From positions 62,001 to 126,000 of the forward strand of contig CALWIA010000027.1 in the NCBI GenBank assembly GCA_944380605.1: a stretch of DNA of 64,000 nt, read 5' to 3'. The stretch comes from an uncultured Lachnospiraceae bacterium. Its GTDB lineage: Bacteria > Bacillota > Clostridia > Lachnospirales > Lachnospiraceae. Positions 8,191-17,150 of the stretch are shown in pieces (the stretch's first letter is position 1; the number at the start of each line of letters is the position of its first letter). Under the pieces are notes generated by a model. The model was given only the letters and a program-made list of their open reading frames with translations, made no database searches and was not told the DNA's origin. The position numbers were made by a program, and so were the translations under genes.

Positions 8191-11100
8191 ATGCGGACAG
8201 AAGATTGGTATCCTTACGGCGAAAAAGAACTGCTGGAACAGATGAAGCGACTGGCTGCCGCTTACACTCCGGAGTGGAGAATGGATACGGAACGGCCGGA
8301 CGTAGGTACGGCCCTGGCGATGATATACGCGGATATGTTTGAAGGAACCGTTCGGCGCTACAACCGGCTTCCGGAGAAGAACCGTTCGGCTTTCTTCCAG
8401 GAGGTGGGCACGGAGCTGAAACCGGCGGTCCCGGCGCAGGGATATGTGGCGTTCGGACTGGCCAGCGACGACCTGGGCGGCACAGAGGTCCCCAAGGGGC
8501 TTCTGGTTACGGCGCCTGGAGAAGAGGAAGTGCCTTTTGAGACCCAGGACAGCGTCTATGTGACGCCGGCGGCGCTGGAAGAGATCTATTTGACCGACGG
8601 AGCCAATGACCGGATTCAGCGGATGTATCGTTCGGAACGGGCGGCGGGAGAAACCGGGGACGCGGTGCCGTTTCCGTTTTACCTGTTCCAGTCCGGCAGC
8701 GAAAATCTGCAGGCCCATGTGTTTACGGCTGGTCAGGACGAGGTGCTGAATCTGAAAGGCCCGGCACGGGTGTATCTGAAGCTGCGGCCGTGCAGGGGGA
8801 ATGACCAGGACGATGATATCCGCCGCCTGTTTCTGGATCCCCAGGCGACGGAGTTTGAATATCTGTCGGAAGAAGGGTATGTGCCCTTCGGCGGCAGAAG
8901 CTGGGAAAAAGACTGTCTGGTGCTGGAACTGGATCCGGGCTGTCCGCCGGCGGCCAGAACGGTCTACGGAGAGCAGGAGGGAAGATTCCTGCGGTGCCGG
9001 CTTTTAAAACCCTGCAGCCAGTGGGCATTGTCCATGGAAGAGTTCCGGATTTCTTCATCGGCGGAAGGGCTGGCGCCGGATGTGGTGCAGACCGAGATGG
9101 GGGAAGCGGAGCGGGGAGAGGTTTTCCCCTTCGGAGAGCGGCCGATGCCTTACGCCGAGGTCTACATCGCCTCGGATCAGGTGCTCAGCAAGCGGGGCGC
9201 CCGGGTGCGGATGGAGTTCCGCATGGACTACGAAAAGGTGCCGCTGGAAACCGCCGGCGAGACGGAACGGGACTGGAAGCTGGTGATGAAGCGGGAGGAT
9301 TTTGTGCCGGATCCGGAGTACGACGTGACCATTGAACGGGTCATCTGGGAGTACTACAACGGGTCGGGATGGAGCCGCCTGTTTACGGATCAGGAATACA
9401 GCCGGATTTTTAACGGCGGAGACGGTACCATGGGACAGCAGTTCTCTCTGGAATTTGTCTGTCCGGAAGACGCGGAACCGTTTCTGTACAATTCCACCCT
9501 GTCCCGGTACATCCGCGTGCGGGTGCTGAAGATGAACAACCTGTTCAAACAGAACGGTCATTATATTACGCCGGTGATGAGCGATATCCGGTTTTCCTTT
9601 GCTTATAAGGGGCTGGGAAAGTTCCCGGACTATCTGGAAGCGGAAAACTGCCTTTCCAAGGAAATCTTTCCTGCGGCGGCACAGGCCCGCGGCCCGGTGC
9701 GGTGGAACCTGTTTTACGGCATCGGAGAGCCCCGGATGGCGCTGTATTTGCGGTTTTCCAAGCCGCTGGATGAAGGTCCCATAAAAATGCTTTTCACTAT
9801 GGAGGAAAGCATTCCGGAGGAAATGCCCAGGCTGGCGTACGAGTACTTAAGTGCCGGAGGCTTCCAGCCGCTGCCGGTGATGGATGAGACGGAATCCATG
9901 CGCAGAAGCGGCGTGGTGACTTTTATGGGAAGGCCGGATTTTGAAAGAGCGGTGCTGTGGGGAAGCGAAGGCTGCTGGCTTCGGCTGACCGACGCCGACG
10001 ACGGATACCGGATGAAAACGGCGCGGACTCGGATTCCGGTGATCAGCGGTATCTTCCTGAACGCGGTGCGGATTCGCGCCGTCCGGACTATGCCGGAAGA
10101 ACGTTTCCGGATTGAACTGCGGGAAAAGAACAAGGTCTGCACCCTACCCTACGACCGGATCCAGGATCTGGAGGTCTGGGTGGATGAGAGCCGGGAGCGG
10201 ACGGCGGCCCAGATGGCAGCGCTGGCGGAAACGGAGCAGGTGCGCCGGGAACAGAATGCAGATGGCGAGATCACCGCGTTCTGGGTGAGGTGGAAGGAAG
10301 TGGACGACTTTTGTCTGTCCGGGCCGGAAGACCGCCATTATACAGCGGACCGGAACCGGGGAACCGTACAGTTTTCCGATGGCGTGATGGGAGCGATTCC
10401 CGCCTCCGGGCCGGGGGAGACCATACGGATCTGCTACAGCCGCGGCGGCGGTGAAAACGGCAACCAGCCGGAGGGCAGCGTCAGCCAGATGCCCCGTACC
10501 CTGGGGTATATCAACCGGGCTTACAATCCCCGGGTGACCATGGGAGGATGCGACCAGGAAACCGCCCAGGAAGCTATAATCCGCAGCGAGCGGCGGTTTC
10601 GCCACAGGGACCGGGCGGTGACGGTCAGCGACTATGAGGCGCTGGGGATGGAGTCTTCCCGGTCGGTGCTAAAGGTGCGGTGCTTTTCCAACTGCGGGGA
10701 GAACGGCAGGCGGGAGCCGGGCAGCGTGACGCTGGTGGTGCTGCAGAAGAACTTCAAGGATGGAAGAATTTATTTTGACCAGGTCAAACAGGAGGTTCTG
10801 CAGTATATGCGTTCCCGGATTCCGGGAAATCAGCAGGCGCTGGAGCGGTTTTACGTGGTGGAGCCCCAGTATCTGGAACTGCGTTGCCGGATAGAAATCG
10901 CCGTGGGGGATTTTGACCAGGTATTTGAAGTAAGACGGCGGGTGCTGGAACGGATTGAGAAATTTCTGGATCCTATCCGCGGCAATTTTGATGGGAAAGG
11001 CTGGCAGATCGGCCGGATTCCCAATGAGATCCAGATTTCCAATGCCATGAAGGGCATTGAGGGAATTCTCTATATTAAAGAAGTCCAGATGTCGGCTTTT

Positions 11101-11211
11101 GTGCAGAGCCGGCAGGGCTGGGTGGAAGTGGACAAGGAAGCGGCGGATGAGCGGCGGTTCGCGGTGGCTTTAAGCGGAGCGCATCAGATTTTCATTACCG
11201 TGGAGAATTGA
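8191..11211 (+). CDS. CIS baseplate wedge protein, baseplate J-like (Afp11-like)
   Basis: This 1006-residue protein is in the position and size range of the large Afp11/Pvc11 baseplate component. The N-terminus (DWYPYGEKELLEQMKRLAAAYTPEWR) is followed by PDVGTALAMIYADMFEGTVRRYNRLP. The C-terminal third carries the baseplate J signature, RSERRFRHRDRAVTVSDYEALG with GENGRREPGSVTLVVL. J-type proteins dimerise to form the wedges around the hub and transmit the contraction trigger. The middle section (roughly residues 330-560) is long and beta-rich and may face the target side. Start ATG 8191 follows AAAGGAGGCGG with a 10-bp spacing. The next gene encodes a second J-like partner 25 bp downstream. 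Confidence 0.9.
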   Translation: MRTEDWYPYGEKELLEQMKRLAAAYTPEWRMDTERPDVGTALAMIYADMFEGTVRRYNRLPEKNRSAFFQEVGTELKPAVPAQGYVAFGLASDDLGGTEVPKGLLVTAPGEEEVPFETQDSVYVTPAALEEIYLTDGANDRIQRMYRSERAAGETGDAVPFPFYLFQSGSENLQAHVFTAGQDEVLNLKGPARVYLKLRPCRGNDQDDDIRRLFLDPQATEFEYLSEEGYVPFGGRSWEKDCLVLELDPGCPPAARTVYGEQEGRFLRCRLLKPCSQWALSMEEFRISSSAEGLAPDVVQTEMGEAERGEVFPFGERPMPYAEVYIASDQVLSKRGARVRMEFRMDYEKVPLETAGETERDWKLVMKREDFVPDPEYDVTIERVIWEYYNGSGWSRLFTDQEYSRIFNGGDGTMGQQFSLEFVCPEDAEPFLYNSTLSRYIRVRVLKMNNLFKQNGHYITPVMSDIRFSFAYKGLGKFPDYLEAENCLSKEIFPAAAQARGPVRWNLFYGIGEPRMALYLRFSKPLDEGPIKMLFTMEESIPEEMPRLAYEYLSAGGFQPLPVMDETESMRRSGVVTFMGRPDFERAVLWGSEGCWLRLTDADDGYRMKTARTRIPVISGIFLNAVRIRAVRTMPEERFRIELREKNKVCTLPYDRIQDLEVWVDESRERTAAQMAALAETEQVRREQNADGEITAFWVRWKEVDDFCLSGPEDRHYTADRNRGTVQFSDGVMGAIPASGPGETIRICYSRGGGENGNQPEGSVSQMPRTLGYINRAYNPRVTMGGCDQETAQEAIIRSERRFRHRDRAVTVSDYEALGMESSRSVLKVRCFSNCGENGRREPGSVTLVVLQKNFKDGRIYFDQVKQEVLQYMRSRIPGNQQALERFYVVEPQYLELRCRIEIAVGDFDQVFEVRRRVLERIEKFLDPIRGNFDGKGWQIGRIPNEIQISNAMKGIEGILYIKEVQMSAFVQSRQGWVEVDKEAADERRFAVALSGAHQIFITVEN

Positions 11212-11236
11212 GGCAATACAGGAGAGAAGGTGAAGG

Positions 11237-13321
11237 ATGTTACCGGTTATCAGTCTGGACGATGAACGATTTGAAGAGATTCTGGAAAATGCCAGGAAAA
11301 TGATTCCCAATCTCTATCCGGAGTGGACGGATTACAACTACCACGACCCGGGAATCACGATGATGGAGCTGCTGGCATGGCTGAAGGAAGTCCAGCAGTT
11401 CCACATGGACCAGATCGGTCCCGGCCACATCCGCCGGTATCTGGCGCTGCTGGGAGAGACGCCGGCTGGCCGGCAGCCGGCCCGTACGCTGGTCTGTGCC
11501 TGCCCGCGGGAGGAAGGGGAGATTCTTCCAGCCGGCAGCCGCTTCTGGGCCTATCAGGTGCCGTTTGAAACGGAAGAGAGCCGGTATCTGCCTCCGGCTT
11601 CCATTGCGGGACTGGTCAGTGCCCGGCCGGGGCAGCTGCCCTGGGAGGGCGTGCTGTGGCAGACCGGAGACCGGACGCTGCAGCTTCCTATGTTCGGGAA
11701 CCGGCCGGAGGAAGGCTGCAGCTTCTGTATCGGATTTACAGAACCGCTGGATCCGGAGGAAACCCACAGCCTGTATTTCCGGCTGTTTTCCGACTATCCG
11801 GTGGAACGAAAGCCGTTTTCCGACACAGACCTCTTTGTGCCGCTGGCGGCGATGGAACTGGAATATCTGCACGGTGGGACGTTTGTGCCGGCGGCGGAAA
11901 CGGAGGATGAAACCCATCAGTTTCTTCAGGACGGTTTTTTCCGCTTCCGCCTGGGACAGGACCCAGAGACAGGGCCGGACGGAAGGTACTGGATCCGGTT
12001 CCGCCTGACCAGGGCGGAGTACGACGTGGCCCCGATGGCGGAGCAGGTTTCGCTTCACGAACTGCGGGTCCGGCAGAAGCATACGCTGTGCTGCTGCGAG
12101 GAGATCCGGCCGGACGGGGAAGGGCGGTTTGCATCCGAGAAGTTTCTGGCAGCAGAGGGCGGATATGAGGTCTATCTGTGGGAAGCCGGCGGGCTGCGCC
12201 GCCTGGAGGAAACCGTATCCCGCCGCACGGAACGGGGGAAAACGTATTTTTCCCTGCCGGAGGTCAAAGGGAACGCAGTGGAGCGGGGCCTGTTGGTGTG
12301 TTTTGACCCGGAATCCGGGGAAAAGCGGCTGCTGGGAACCGGAACCGGTTTTCCGTATCAGGAGCTGGAAGTGCAGCTGGAAGGGCTCTGTGCCGACGGC
12401 ATGGAACTGCTGATCGAAACAGAGGAAGGCAGCGGCGTGTTTTTGCCGTGGAAGCGGGCAGAAGACTTCAGCGGAAGCGGGCCGGAAGACCGGGTGTACG
12501 TTTTTGAAGAGGAGACGGGACGGCTGCGGTTTGGCAGCTGCGACCGGGGCATGGCTCCGGAGGGAAGGATTCTGCTGGCGTCCGGGTATACCAGCCTGGG
12601 AGCCGGAGGCAACGTCAAGGCGGAGTCCATTGGCGGCGGCGCCTGCGCCCGGGGCCAGGAGACGGCGACCAACCGGGAGGAAGCGTCCGGCGGCGCGGAT
12701 CCGGAGAGCCTGCAACAGTGCTGGATTCGCCTGCGGCGGAAGCTGAAGGAGACCTGCCGGGCCGTGTCTTACGAGGATTTTGAGACGCTGGCCATGGAGA
12801 CGCCGGGGCTGAGGATCGAGAAGGCCAAAGTGATTCCCGTTTCGGAACGGGTGCGGCAGGACGGATCGGTGGATGAGCTGCGGGTAACCCTGGTGGCTAA
12901 GCCTTATTCCCAGGATCCGATGCCCCGCCTGTCCCGGCCGTATCTGGAGAACATCCTGAATTATCTGGAGCCGCGGAGGCTCATCGGAACCCGGGTCAGC
13001 GTGCTGTCTCCGGAATATATCGGCATCATCGTCTTTGCCGAGATCGAGACGGATCTGTACCGTCAGAAGCTCCGGGAGGAGATTGAGGCGGTGCTGAGAG
13101 AATATTTTGAACGGCACGGAAGTGATTTCGGCCAGCCGGTTCCCTATGGGACCATTTATGGCATCATCGACGTTATGAAGCATGTGACGCGGGTCCGTTC
13201 CATAAGTCTGGACGCGCGGGGAAGCGGAATCCGGCGGAACCGGAACGGAGACATACTGCTTCCGGTCAACGGACTGGCGTATCTGAAAGAATGGGACTGC
13301 ATGATATCTTCTGCCGGCTGA
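11237..13321 (+). CDS. CIS baseplate wedge protein, second baseplate J-like (Afp12-like)
   Basis: This 694-residue protein starts LPVISLDDERFEEILENARK and has LYPEWTDYNYHDPGITMMELLAWL, the common N-terminal motif of the 'putative baseplate assembly protein' family. The C-terminal third has a J-type core (VSYEDFETLAMETPGLRIEKAKVIP and ELRVTLVAKP). The pairing of a ~1000-aa and a ~700-aa J-like protein is the standard heterodimeric wedge of Afp/PVC-type CIS. Start ATG 11237 follows GAGAAGGTGAAGG. The downstream tail-protein-I-like gene starts 14 bp after the stop, so these genes are almost certainly in one transcript. Confidence 0.9.
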   Translation: MLPVISLDDERFEEILENARKMIPNLYPEWTDYNYHDPGITMMELLAWLKEVQQFHMDQIGPGHIRRYLALLGETPAGRQPARTLVCACPREEGEILPAGSRFWAYQVPFETEESRYLPPASIAGLVSARPGQLPWEGVLWQTGDRTLQLPMFGNRPEEGCSFCIGFTEPLDPEETHSLYFRLFSDYPVERKPFSDTDLFVPLAAMELEYLHGGTFVPAAETEDETHQFLQDGFFRFRLGQDPETGPDGRYWIRFRLTRAEYDVAPMAEQVSLHELRVRQKHTLCCCEEIRPDGEGRFASEKFLAAEGGYEVYLWEAGGLRRLEETVSRRTERGKTYFSLPEVKGNAVERGLLVCFDPESGEKRLLGTGTGFPYQELEVQLEGLCADGMELLIETEEGSGVFLPWKRAEDFSGSGPEDRVYVFEEETGRLRFGSCDRGMAPEGRILLASGYTSLGAGGNVKAESIGGGACARGQETATNREEASGGADPESLQQCWIRLRRKLKETCRAVSYEDFETLAMETPGLRIEKAKVIPVSERVRQDGSVDELRVTLVAKPYSQDPMPRLSRPYLENILNYLEPRRLIGTRVSVLSPEYIGIIVFAEIETDLYRQKLREEIEAVLREYFERHGSDFGQPVPYGTIYGIIDVMKHVTRVRSISLDARGSGIRRNRNGDILLPVNGLAYLKEWDCMISSAG

Positions 13322-13335
13322 AGGGGATGTAAGGA

Positions 13336-14466
13336 ATGAGACCAGGAAAATACTATTTTGTTATGAATAAGGAAGCGGACTTCGCACGGGGCCGGGGACA
13401 GGGCGTCCGGGCGGGCGCGGAAGGTATTTCTCTGCTGCCGGACGCGGAACGGGGCGTCTATTATTCCCGGGTGTTTGACAGCCGGGAAAAGCAGACGGTG
13501 TGGCACCGGCTGCGGTTCTACGGCCTGACCGGCACGGAATCGGCGGTGCGGGTCACGGTGTACGCGTCGGAAAGCCGTCTTGTTATGGCCGGCGGCGTGC
13601 CCGTGGACGCAGAGGATGCCGTGCGGAAGGGAAAACTGTCCTGGGAGGAACTGGAGCGATGCTTTGCTCCTTATGTCCAGGAATGTTTTTCCTATCCGGA
13701 AGACGTGCTGCTGCACCAGGTCCGGGGCCGGTATCTGTGGTTCCGGCTGGATCTGGAAGCCAGCGGCGGAAGCCTTCCTTCCCTGACCGGGGCCAGGATC
13801 TATTTTCCCAAGGATACGTGGATGAAGTATCTGCCGGAGATCTACCAGGAGGATCGGGAAAGCGCTTCTTTCCTGGAACGGTATCTGGGGATTTTCCAGT
13901 CCATGTGCGAGGATATGACCAGGCAGATTGAAGAAGTCCCGGACCTTTTGAACCCGCGGACCGCGGATCTGCCCAGGCTGCGCCTTTTGTCGGAGTGGCT
14001 GGCGGTGGAGCACGGGGAGATCTGGAATGAGGAGCAGCTGCGCTGGCTGACGGCCAACGCGGTGCGGCTGTACCAGTACCGGGGAACGGTGCGGTTTTTA
14101 AAGGAAATTCTGAAATTGTATACAGGAAAAGAACCTTATGTGGTGGAACGCCATCAGCTGGAACCGTTTCTGGATGGTTCCCCTGCCGCCGAAGAACTGA
14201 AACGGCTCTACAGCAGCGATCCTTATGAGTTTACGCTGTTGGTGAACGGGGAGAACCTGGAGGCGGACAGCCAGGAAGACATTCTGCGGCAGCTGGCAGA
14301 TATGGCAAGGCCGGCGGGCATGGACTGCCGGATTGTGGTGCTGAAGCCGTATATATTCCTGGGCCAGTATTCTTATCTGGGTGTCAACAGCGTGCTGGGC
14401 CAGTATAAAGCGATGGAACTCAATGGACTGTGTGCGGTGCCGTTTACCACCGTGGCGGGCAACTAG
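13336..14466 (+). CDS. CIS baseplate protein, phage tail protein I-like
   Basis: The C-terminal ~220 residues have the tail protein I / TIGR02242-like pattern: WMKYLPEIYQEDRESASFLERYLGIF, DLLNPRTADLPRLRLLSEWLAVE, and LYQYRGTVRFLKEILKLYTG. The N-terminal ~150 residues are a beta-rich extension, as in other CIS-encoded members. P2 gpI-like proteins link the wedges to fibres or to the outer baseplate edge. No fibre gene follows; instead the next gene encodes the 583-aa CIS-associated protein. ATG 13336 is preceded by GGGGATGTAAGGA. Length 376 residues. Confidence 0.85.
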   Translation: MRPGKYYFVMNKEADFARGRGQGVRAGAEGISLLPDAERGVYYSRVFDSREKQTVWHRLRFYGLTGTESAVRVTVYASESRLVMAGGVPVDAEDAVRKGKLSWEELERCFAPYVQECFSYPEDVLLHQVRGRYLWFRLDLEASGGSLPSLTGARIYFPKDTWMKYLPEIYQEDRESASFLERYLGIFQSMCEDMTRQIEEVPDLLNPRTADLPRLRLLSEWLAVEHGEIWNEEQLRWLTANAVRLYQYRGTVRFLKEILKLYTGKEPYVVERHQLEPFLDGSPAAEELKRLYSSDPYEFTLLVNGENLEADSQEDILRQLADMARPAGMDCRIVVLKPYIFLGQYSYLGVNSVLGQYKAMELNGLCAVPFTTVAGN

Positions 14467-14488
14467 AGGGGAAAGGAAGGAAACAGCA

Positions 14489-16240
14489 TTGAAGAATTTA
14501 AAGTATTTTCCGTTTGAGAGAAACCAGTATTTCTATGGGAAACTGCTGAGTGTGGATGATTTCCAGACGGAGCAGAAATACATGAATGATAAGAGGCGGC
14601 TGATCAACCGTTTTCTCCATGGCTGCGGCGTAGTATGCGGACTGAACGTGGTGCAGGTGGACGACTGCACGCTGTCGCTGGAGACCGGACTGGCCCTGGA
14701 TTTTGCCGGACGGGAAATCGTGGTGGACGCGCCGGTGACCAGAAAACTGTCCATGATCGAAGGCTTTGACGCTTATACGGAGGAAGACGAGGACAGCAGC
14801 TACCTGTACCTGTGCATCGAATACGCGGAGCGGGACAAGGACCCGGTATACAATGTGACCGGATCGGCTTCCCGGGAAGCGGAGTACAACAAGGTAGCGG
14901 AGGGGTATCACCTCTACGTGACCAACCGGGAGCCGGAAGGCGGAAGCGTCAGCGGCCGTTCCTATATGGAAGAGCAGAAAGTGATCTACTGGGGAAACGG
15001 TATCCGCATCAGCCAGGTGTTTCCCAGATTCGCGGAAAGCGGAAAAGAATTCCCCTTTACCGTAGTGGTGGAAAACATGGGGCAGAAGCTGCCGATTCAG
15101 TTTTCCTACGAACTGCAGCTGGAGTGTCTGGAGCACGGGGGAGAGAGCCGGATCCGGATTTCCTTTGATGAAAATGATTTTGAAAAATCCCGCAGGTATG
15201 AGGTACCGTTTTTCCTGACGGCATCGGATGTAAAGAAGCGTCAGGGCAAGGCGCGGCTGGAAAAGGGAAGTTTTCAGCTGGGCATCGGCGGACACAGTCT
15301 GGAACTGGACGCCGAGTGCGTCAGCACGGTGCAGATCGAACGGGAGGATGCGGGCCGGGTGCTCTCTGGTCGTTACTACCGGGAGGCCATGGAAGAAATT
15401 CTGAAGGATACGTATCATCAGAGCATTTACCTGGCTAAGATCAGCGTGATTCAGGCAGGCACCACTTTTGTGATCGATGGAATTGAGCAGATGCCGTTTC
15501 AGCAGTATGTGTACAGCGAAGTTCTGGCGGGTATGATGAACCGGGTGCTGGAAGAAAAGGTGGAGCGGCTGGAGCGTCGGCTGGCGTCCCGCCCCCAGGC
15601 GGACCGGGATGCCGGAACGCCGGGAAGCGGACTGCTGCCGGATGTACCTCAGGCAGCCACCGGCTCGGTGGTGCTGGATCTGGGCATCGGAGGAACAGCA
15701 GGTCAGAAGTTTTTCAGCGGGGAAATTACCCATGGGCTGGGGCTGGGCAATGTCCGGATCGTGCTGGGCGAGGCCTGCGGCGTAAAGGAAGAAGCCGGTG
15801 CCATATATGGGGCGGCGGATATTTTTGACGAGACGATGCGGCCGGTGCGGGCGGAAATAGCGGCGAAAACCGACGCGAAAAAAGGGACCTTCGTCATCGG
15901 GCTTCGGCTTCTGGAAACCACTACTACCCGGCAGGTGAAAATCCACTGGATGGCCCTTAAGGACCGGAAGGAATCCCTGTACGATCGGGAAGAGCGGGAA
16001 CTGTTTGTGAAACCGGATATGATTTATCTGAAACTGAGAGAATCCTACTATTTTGAGGCGGTGTTTACGGGAGCCGCGGACAAGCGGGTTACCTGGAAGG
16101 TCAAGGAGGCCGAAGGAGGCACCATTGACGCTAACGGCATGTACACCGCACCCAATGTACCGGGAATTTTTGAGGTGATCGCGGAAAGCGCCGCATACCC
16201 GGGCCTGACGGCATCGGCGTTTGTGGTGGTGAAGGAGTAA
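14489..16240 (+). CDS. CIS-associated protein with C-terminal Ig-like domain (TTG start)
   Basis: The predicted 583-residue product begins MKNLKYFPFERNQYFYGKLL and continues with RRLINRFLHGCGVVCGLNV and LALDFAGREIVV. I have met this N-terminal pattern in unnamed proteins of other CIS loci, but its function is not known to me. The last ~80 residues (VKPDMIYLKLRESYYFEAVF, ANGMYTAPNVPGIFEVIAES) look like a bacterial Ig-like (Big_2) domain. I chose TTG 14489 because AAAGGAAGG sits 8 bp upstream and because no ATG lies at the homologous position. A start at an upstream in-frame ATG (14381) would overlap the preceding gene by 86 bp. It occupies the slot after the tail-I gene where a fibre would be expected, so a peripheral baseplate or attachment role is inferred. 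Confidence 0.8.
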   Translation: MKNLKYFPFERNQYFYGKLLSVDDFQTEQKYMNDKRRLINRFLHGCGVVCGLNVVQVDDCTLSLETGLALDFAGREIVVDAPVTRKLSMIEGFDAYTEEDEDSSYLYLCIEYAERDKDPVYNVTGSASREAEYNKVAEGYHLYVTNREPEGGSVSGRSYMEEQKVIYWGNGIRISQVFPRFAESGKEFPFTVVVENMGQKLPIQFSYELQLECLEHGGESRIRISFDENDFEKSRRYEVPFFLTASDVKKRQGKARLEKGSFQLGIGGHSLELDAECVSTVQIEREDAGRVLSGRYYREAMEEILKDTYHQSIYLAKISVIQAGTTFVIDGIEQMPFQQYVYSEVLAGMMNRVLEEKVERLERRLASRPQADRDAGTPGSGLLPDVPQAATGSVVLDLGIGGTAGQKFFSGEITHGLGLGNVRIVLGEACGVKEEAGAIYGAADIFDETMRPVRAEIAAKTDAKKGTFVIGLRLLETTTTRQVKIHWMALKDRKESLYDREERELFVKPDMIYLKLRESYYFEAVFTGAADKRVTWKVKEAEGGTIDANGMYTAPNVPGIFEVIAESAAYPGLTASAFVVVKE

Positions 16241-16265
16241 ACGCAGGTTTGAAGCAGGTGAGACG

Positions 16266-17150
16266 ATGGTAATACAGACGATTTCGAAGCGATACCGGGT
16301 GATCCGGAAACTGGAGGGCAGTCCGCTGACCGAATCCTATCTGTGCAGTGACGACCAGGGAAGCGGGCGGGAACGGTTTCTGGTGATGGGACTTACGGGA
16401 GATACGCTGTCCAGGAAGATCATACCGTATTTCATGGAGTTGTCCAGGCAGAAGCAGGCCGGGGATTTTCTGGAAGGGTTCATCAGCCGGGGATGTCTGT
16501 GGCTGGTATTCCGCTATTATGATTACCCTTCTCTTCCGGAACGGCTGGAAGGAGAGTTTCTGCTGGATGAGCGGCTGGAGGCCGCCCGGTCGCTGATGGA
16601 CCGGATTTTGGCCCAGGCCCTTCCGGTTTATATTCAGTATGAAGCGCTGCGGCCGGACAACGTGACGGTTTCCGACGCGTCGGAGGTGTATTTCAACTAC
16701 CTGCTGCATGAACCGGAGTATATGGAACTCTGCGGCATGCAGGACGTGCAGCTGAACTTGGCGGACTGTATGGAGACGCTTTTTTCCCGGGAACTGGAAG
16801 AAGACCTGTCTGAGGAACTGAAAGCCTTTATCGCGGGGCTGCGGGAAAAGGAATATACCAGCTATGCCGCCGTATACAGGGATTTCCGGGAACTTTACGA
16901 GGCGCTGGCTGCCTGCCGCAGCGAAGGCAGGTTAAAGCCCAGAGGGTGGCTGGTGCGGATGTGGGAGCGGATCAAGAAGCTGGCGGCGCGGATGAAAAAG
17001 CTGCTGTACGCGGCGGTGATCGTCCTGCTGCTGTGCGTGCTGTTTTATACGTATCTGAAGCCGGAGGAAATACCCGCCGGCAGCGTGGAATTCAACCAGA
17101 TCGGTACCCTGCAGGTGCGGGGGGCAGGCAGTGAGGAGAGTGGGCAATGA
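16266..17150 (+). CDS. Membrane-anchored pseudokinase-like protein
   Basis: Residues ~8-215 read like a divergent protein-kinase fold: RYRVIRKLEGSPLTESYLCS resembles the N-lobe start, and YEALRPDNVTV (residues 125-135) aligns with the HRDxKPxN catalytic loop. The catalytic Asp is replaced by Ala127, the VAIK-type Lys position reads Met41, and a DFG-equivalent reads FNY (143-145). If the fold call is right, the protein should not transfer phosphate. A single membrane segment follows (about residues 246-263, LLYAAVIVLLLCVLFYTYL), leaving the kinase-like part in the cytoplasm and a ~30-residue outside tail. The gene overlaps the MORN-protein gene by 4 bp (ATGA, 17147-17150), so the two membrane proteins are probably made and used together. 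A scaffold or sensor that holds the CIS at the membrane is an inference. Confidence 0.7.
   Translation: MVIQTISKRYRVIRKLEGSPLTESYLCSDDQGSGRERFLVMGLTGDTLSRKIIPYFMELSRQKQAGDFLEGFISRGCLWLVFRYYDYPSLPERLEGEFLLDERLEAARSLMDRILAQALPVYIQYEALRPDNVTVSDASEVYFNYLLHEPEYMELCGMQDVQLNLADCMETLFSRELEEDLSEELKAFIAGLREKEYTSYAAVYRDFRELYEALAACRSEGRLKPRGWLVRMWERIKKLAARMKKLLYAAVIVLLLCVLFYTYLKPEEIPAGSVEFNQIGTLQVRGAGSEESGQ

Noticed and set aside
11240..13183. Long open frame on the minus strand under the J-like gene (also 3615-5183, 14498-15946 and others).
   Set aside because: These GC-rich genes leave the opposite strand open by composition; the products are Arg/Pro/Leu-rich without family features and lack ribosome sites.
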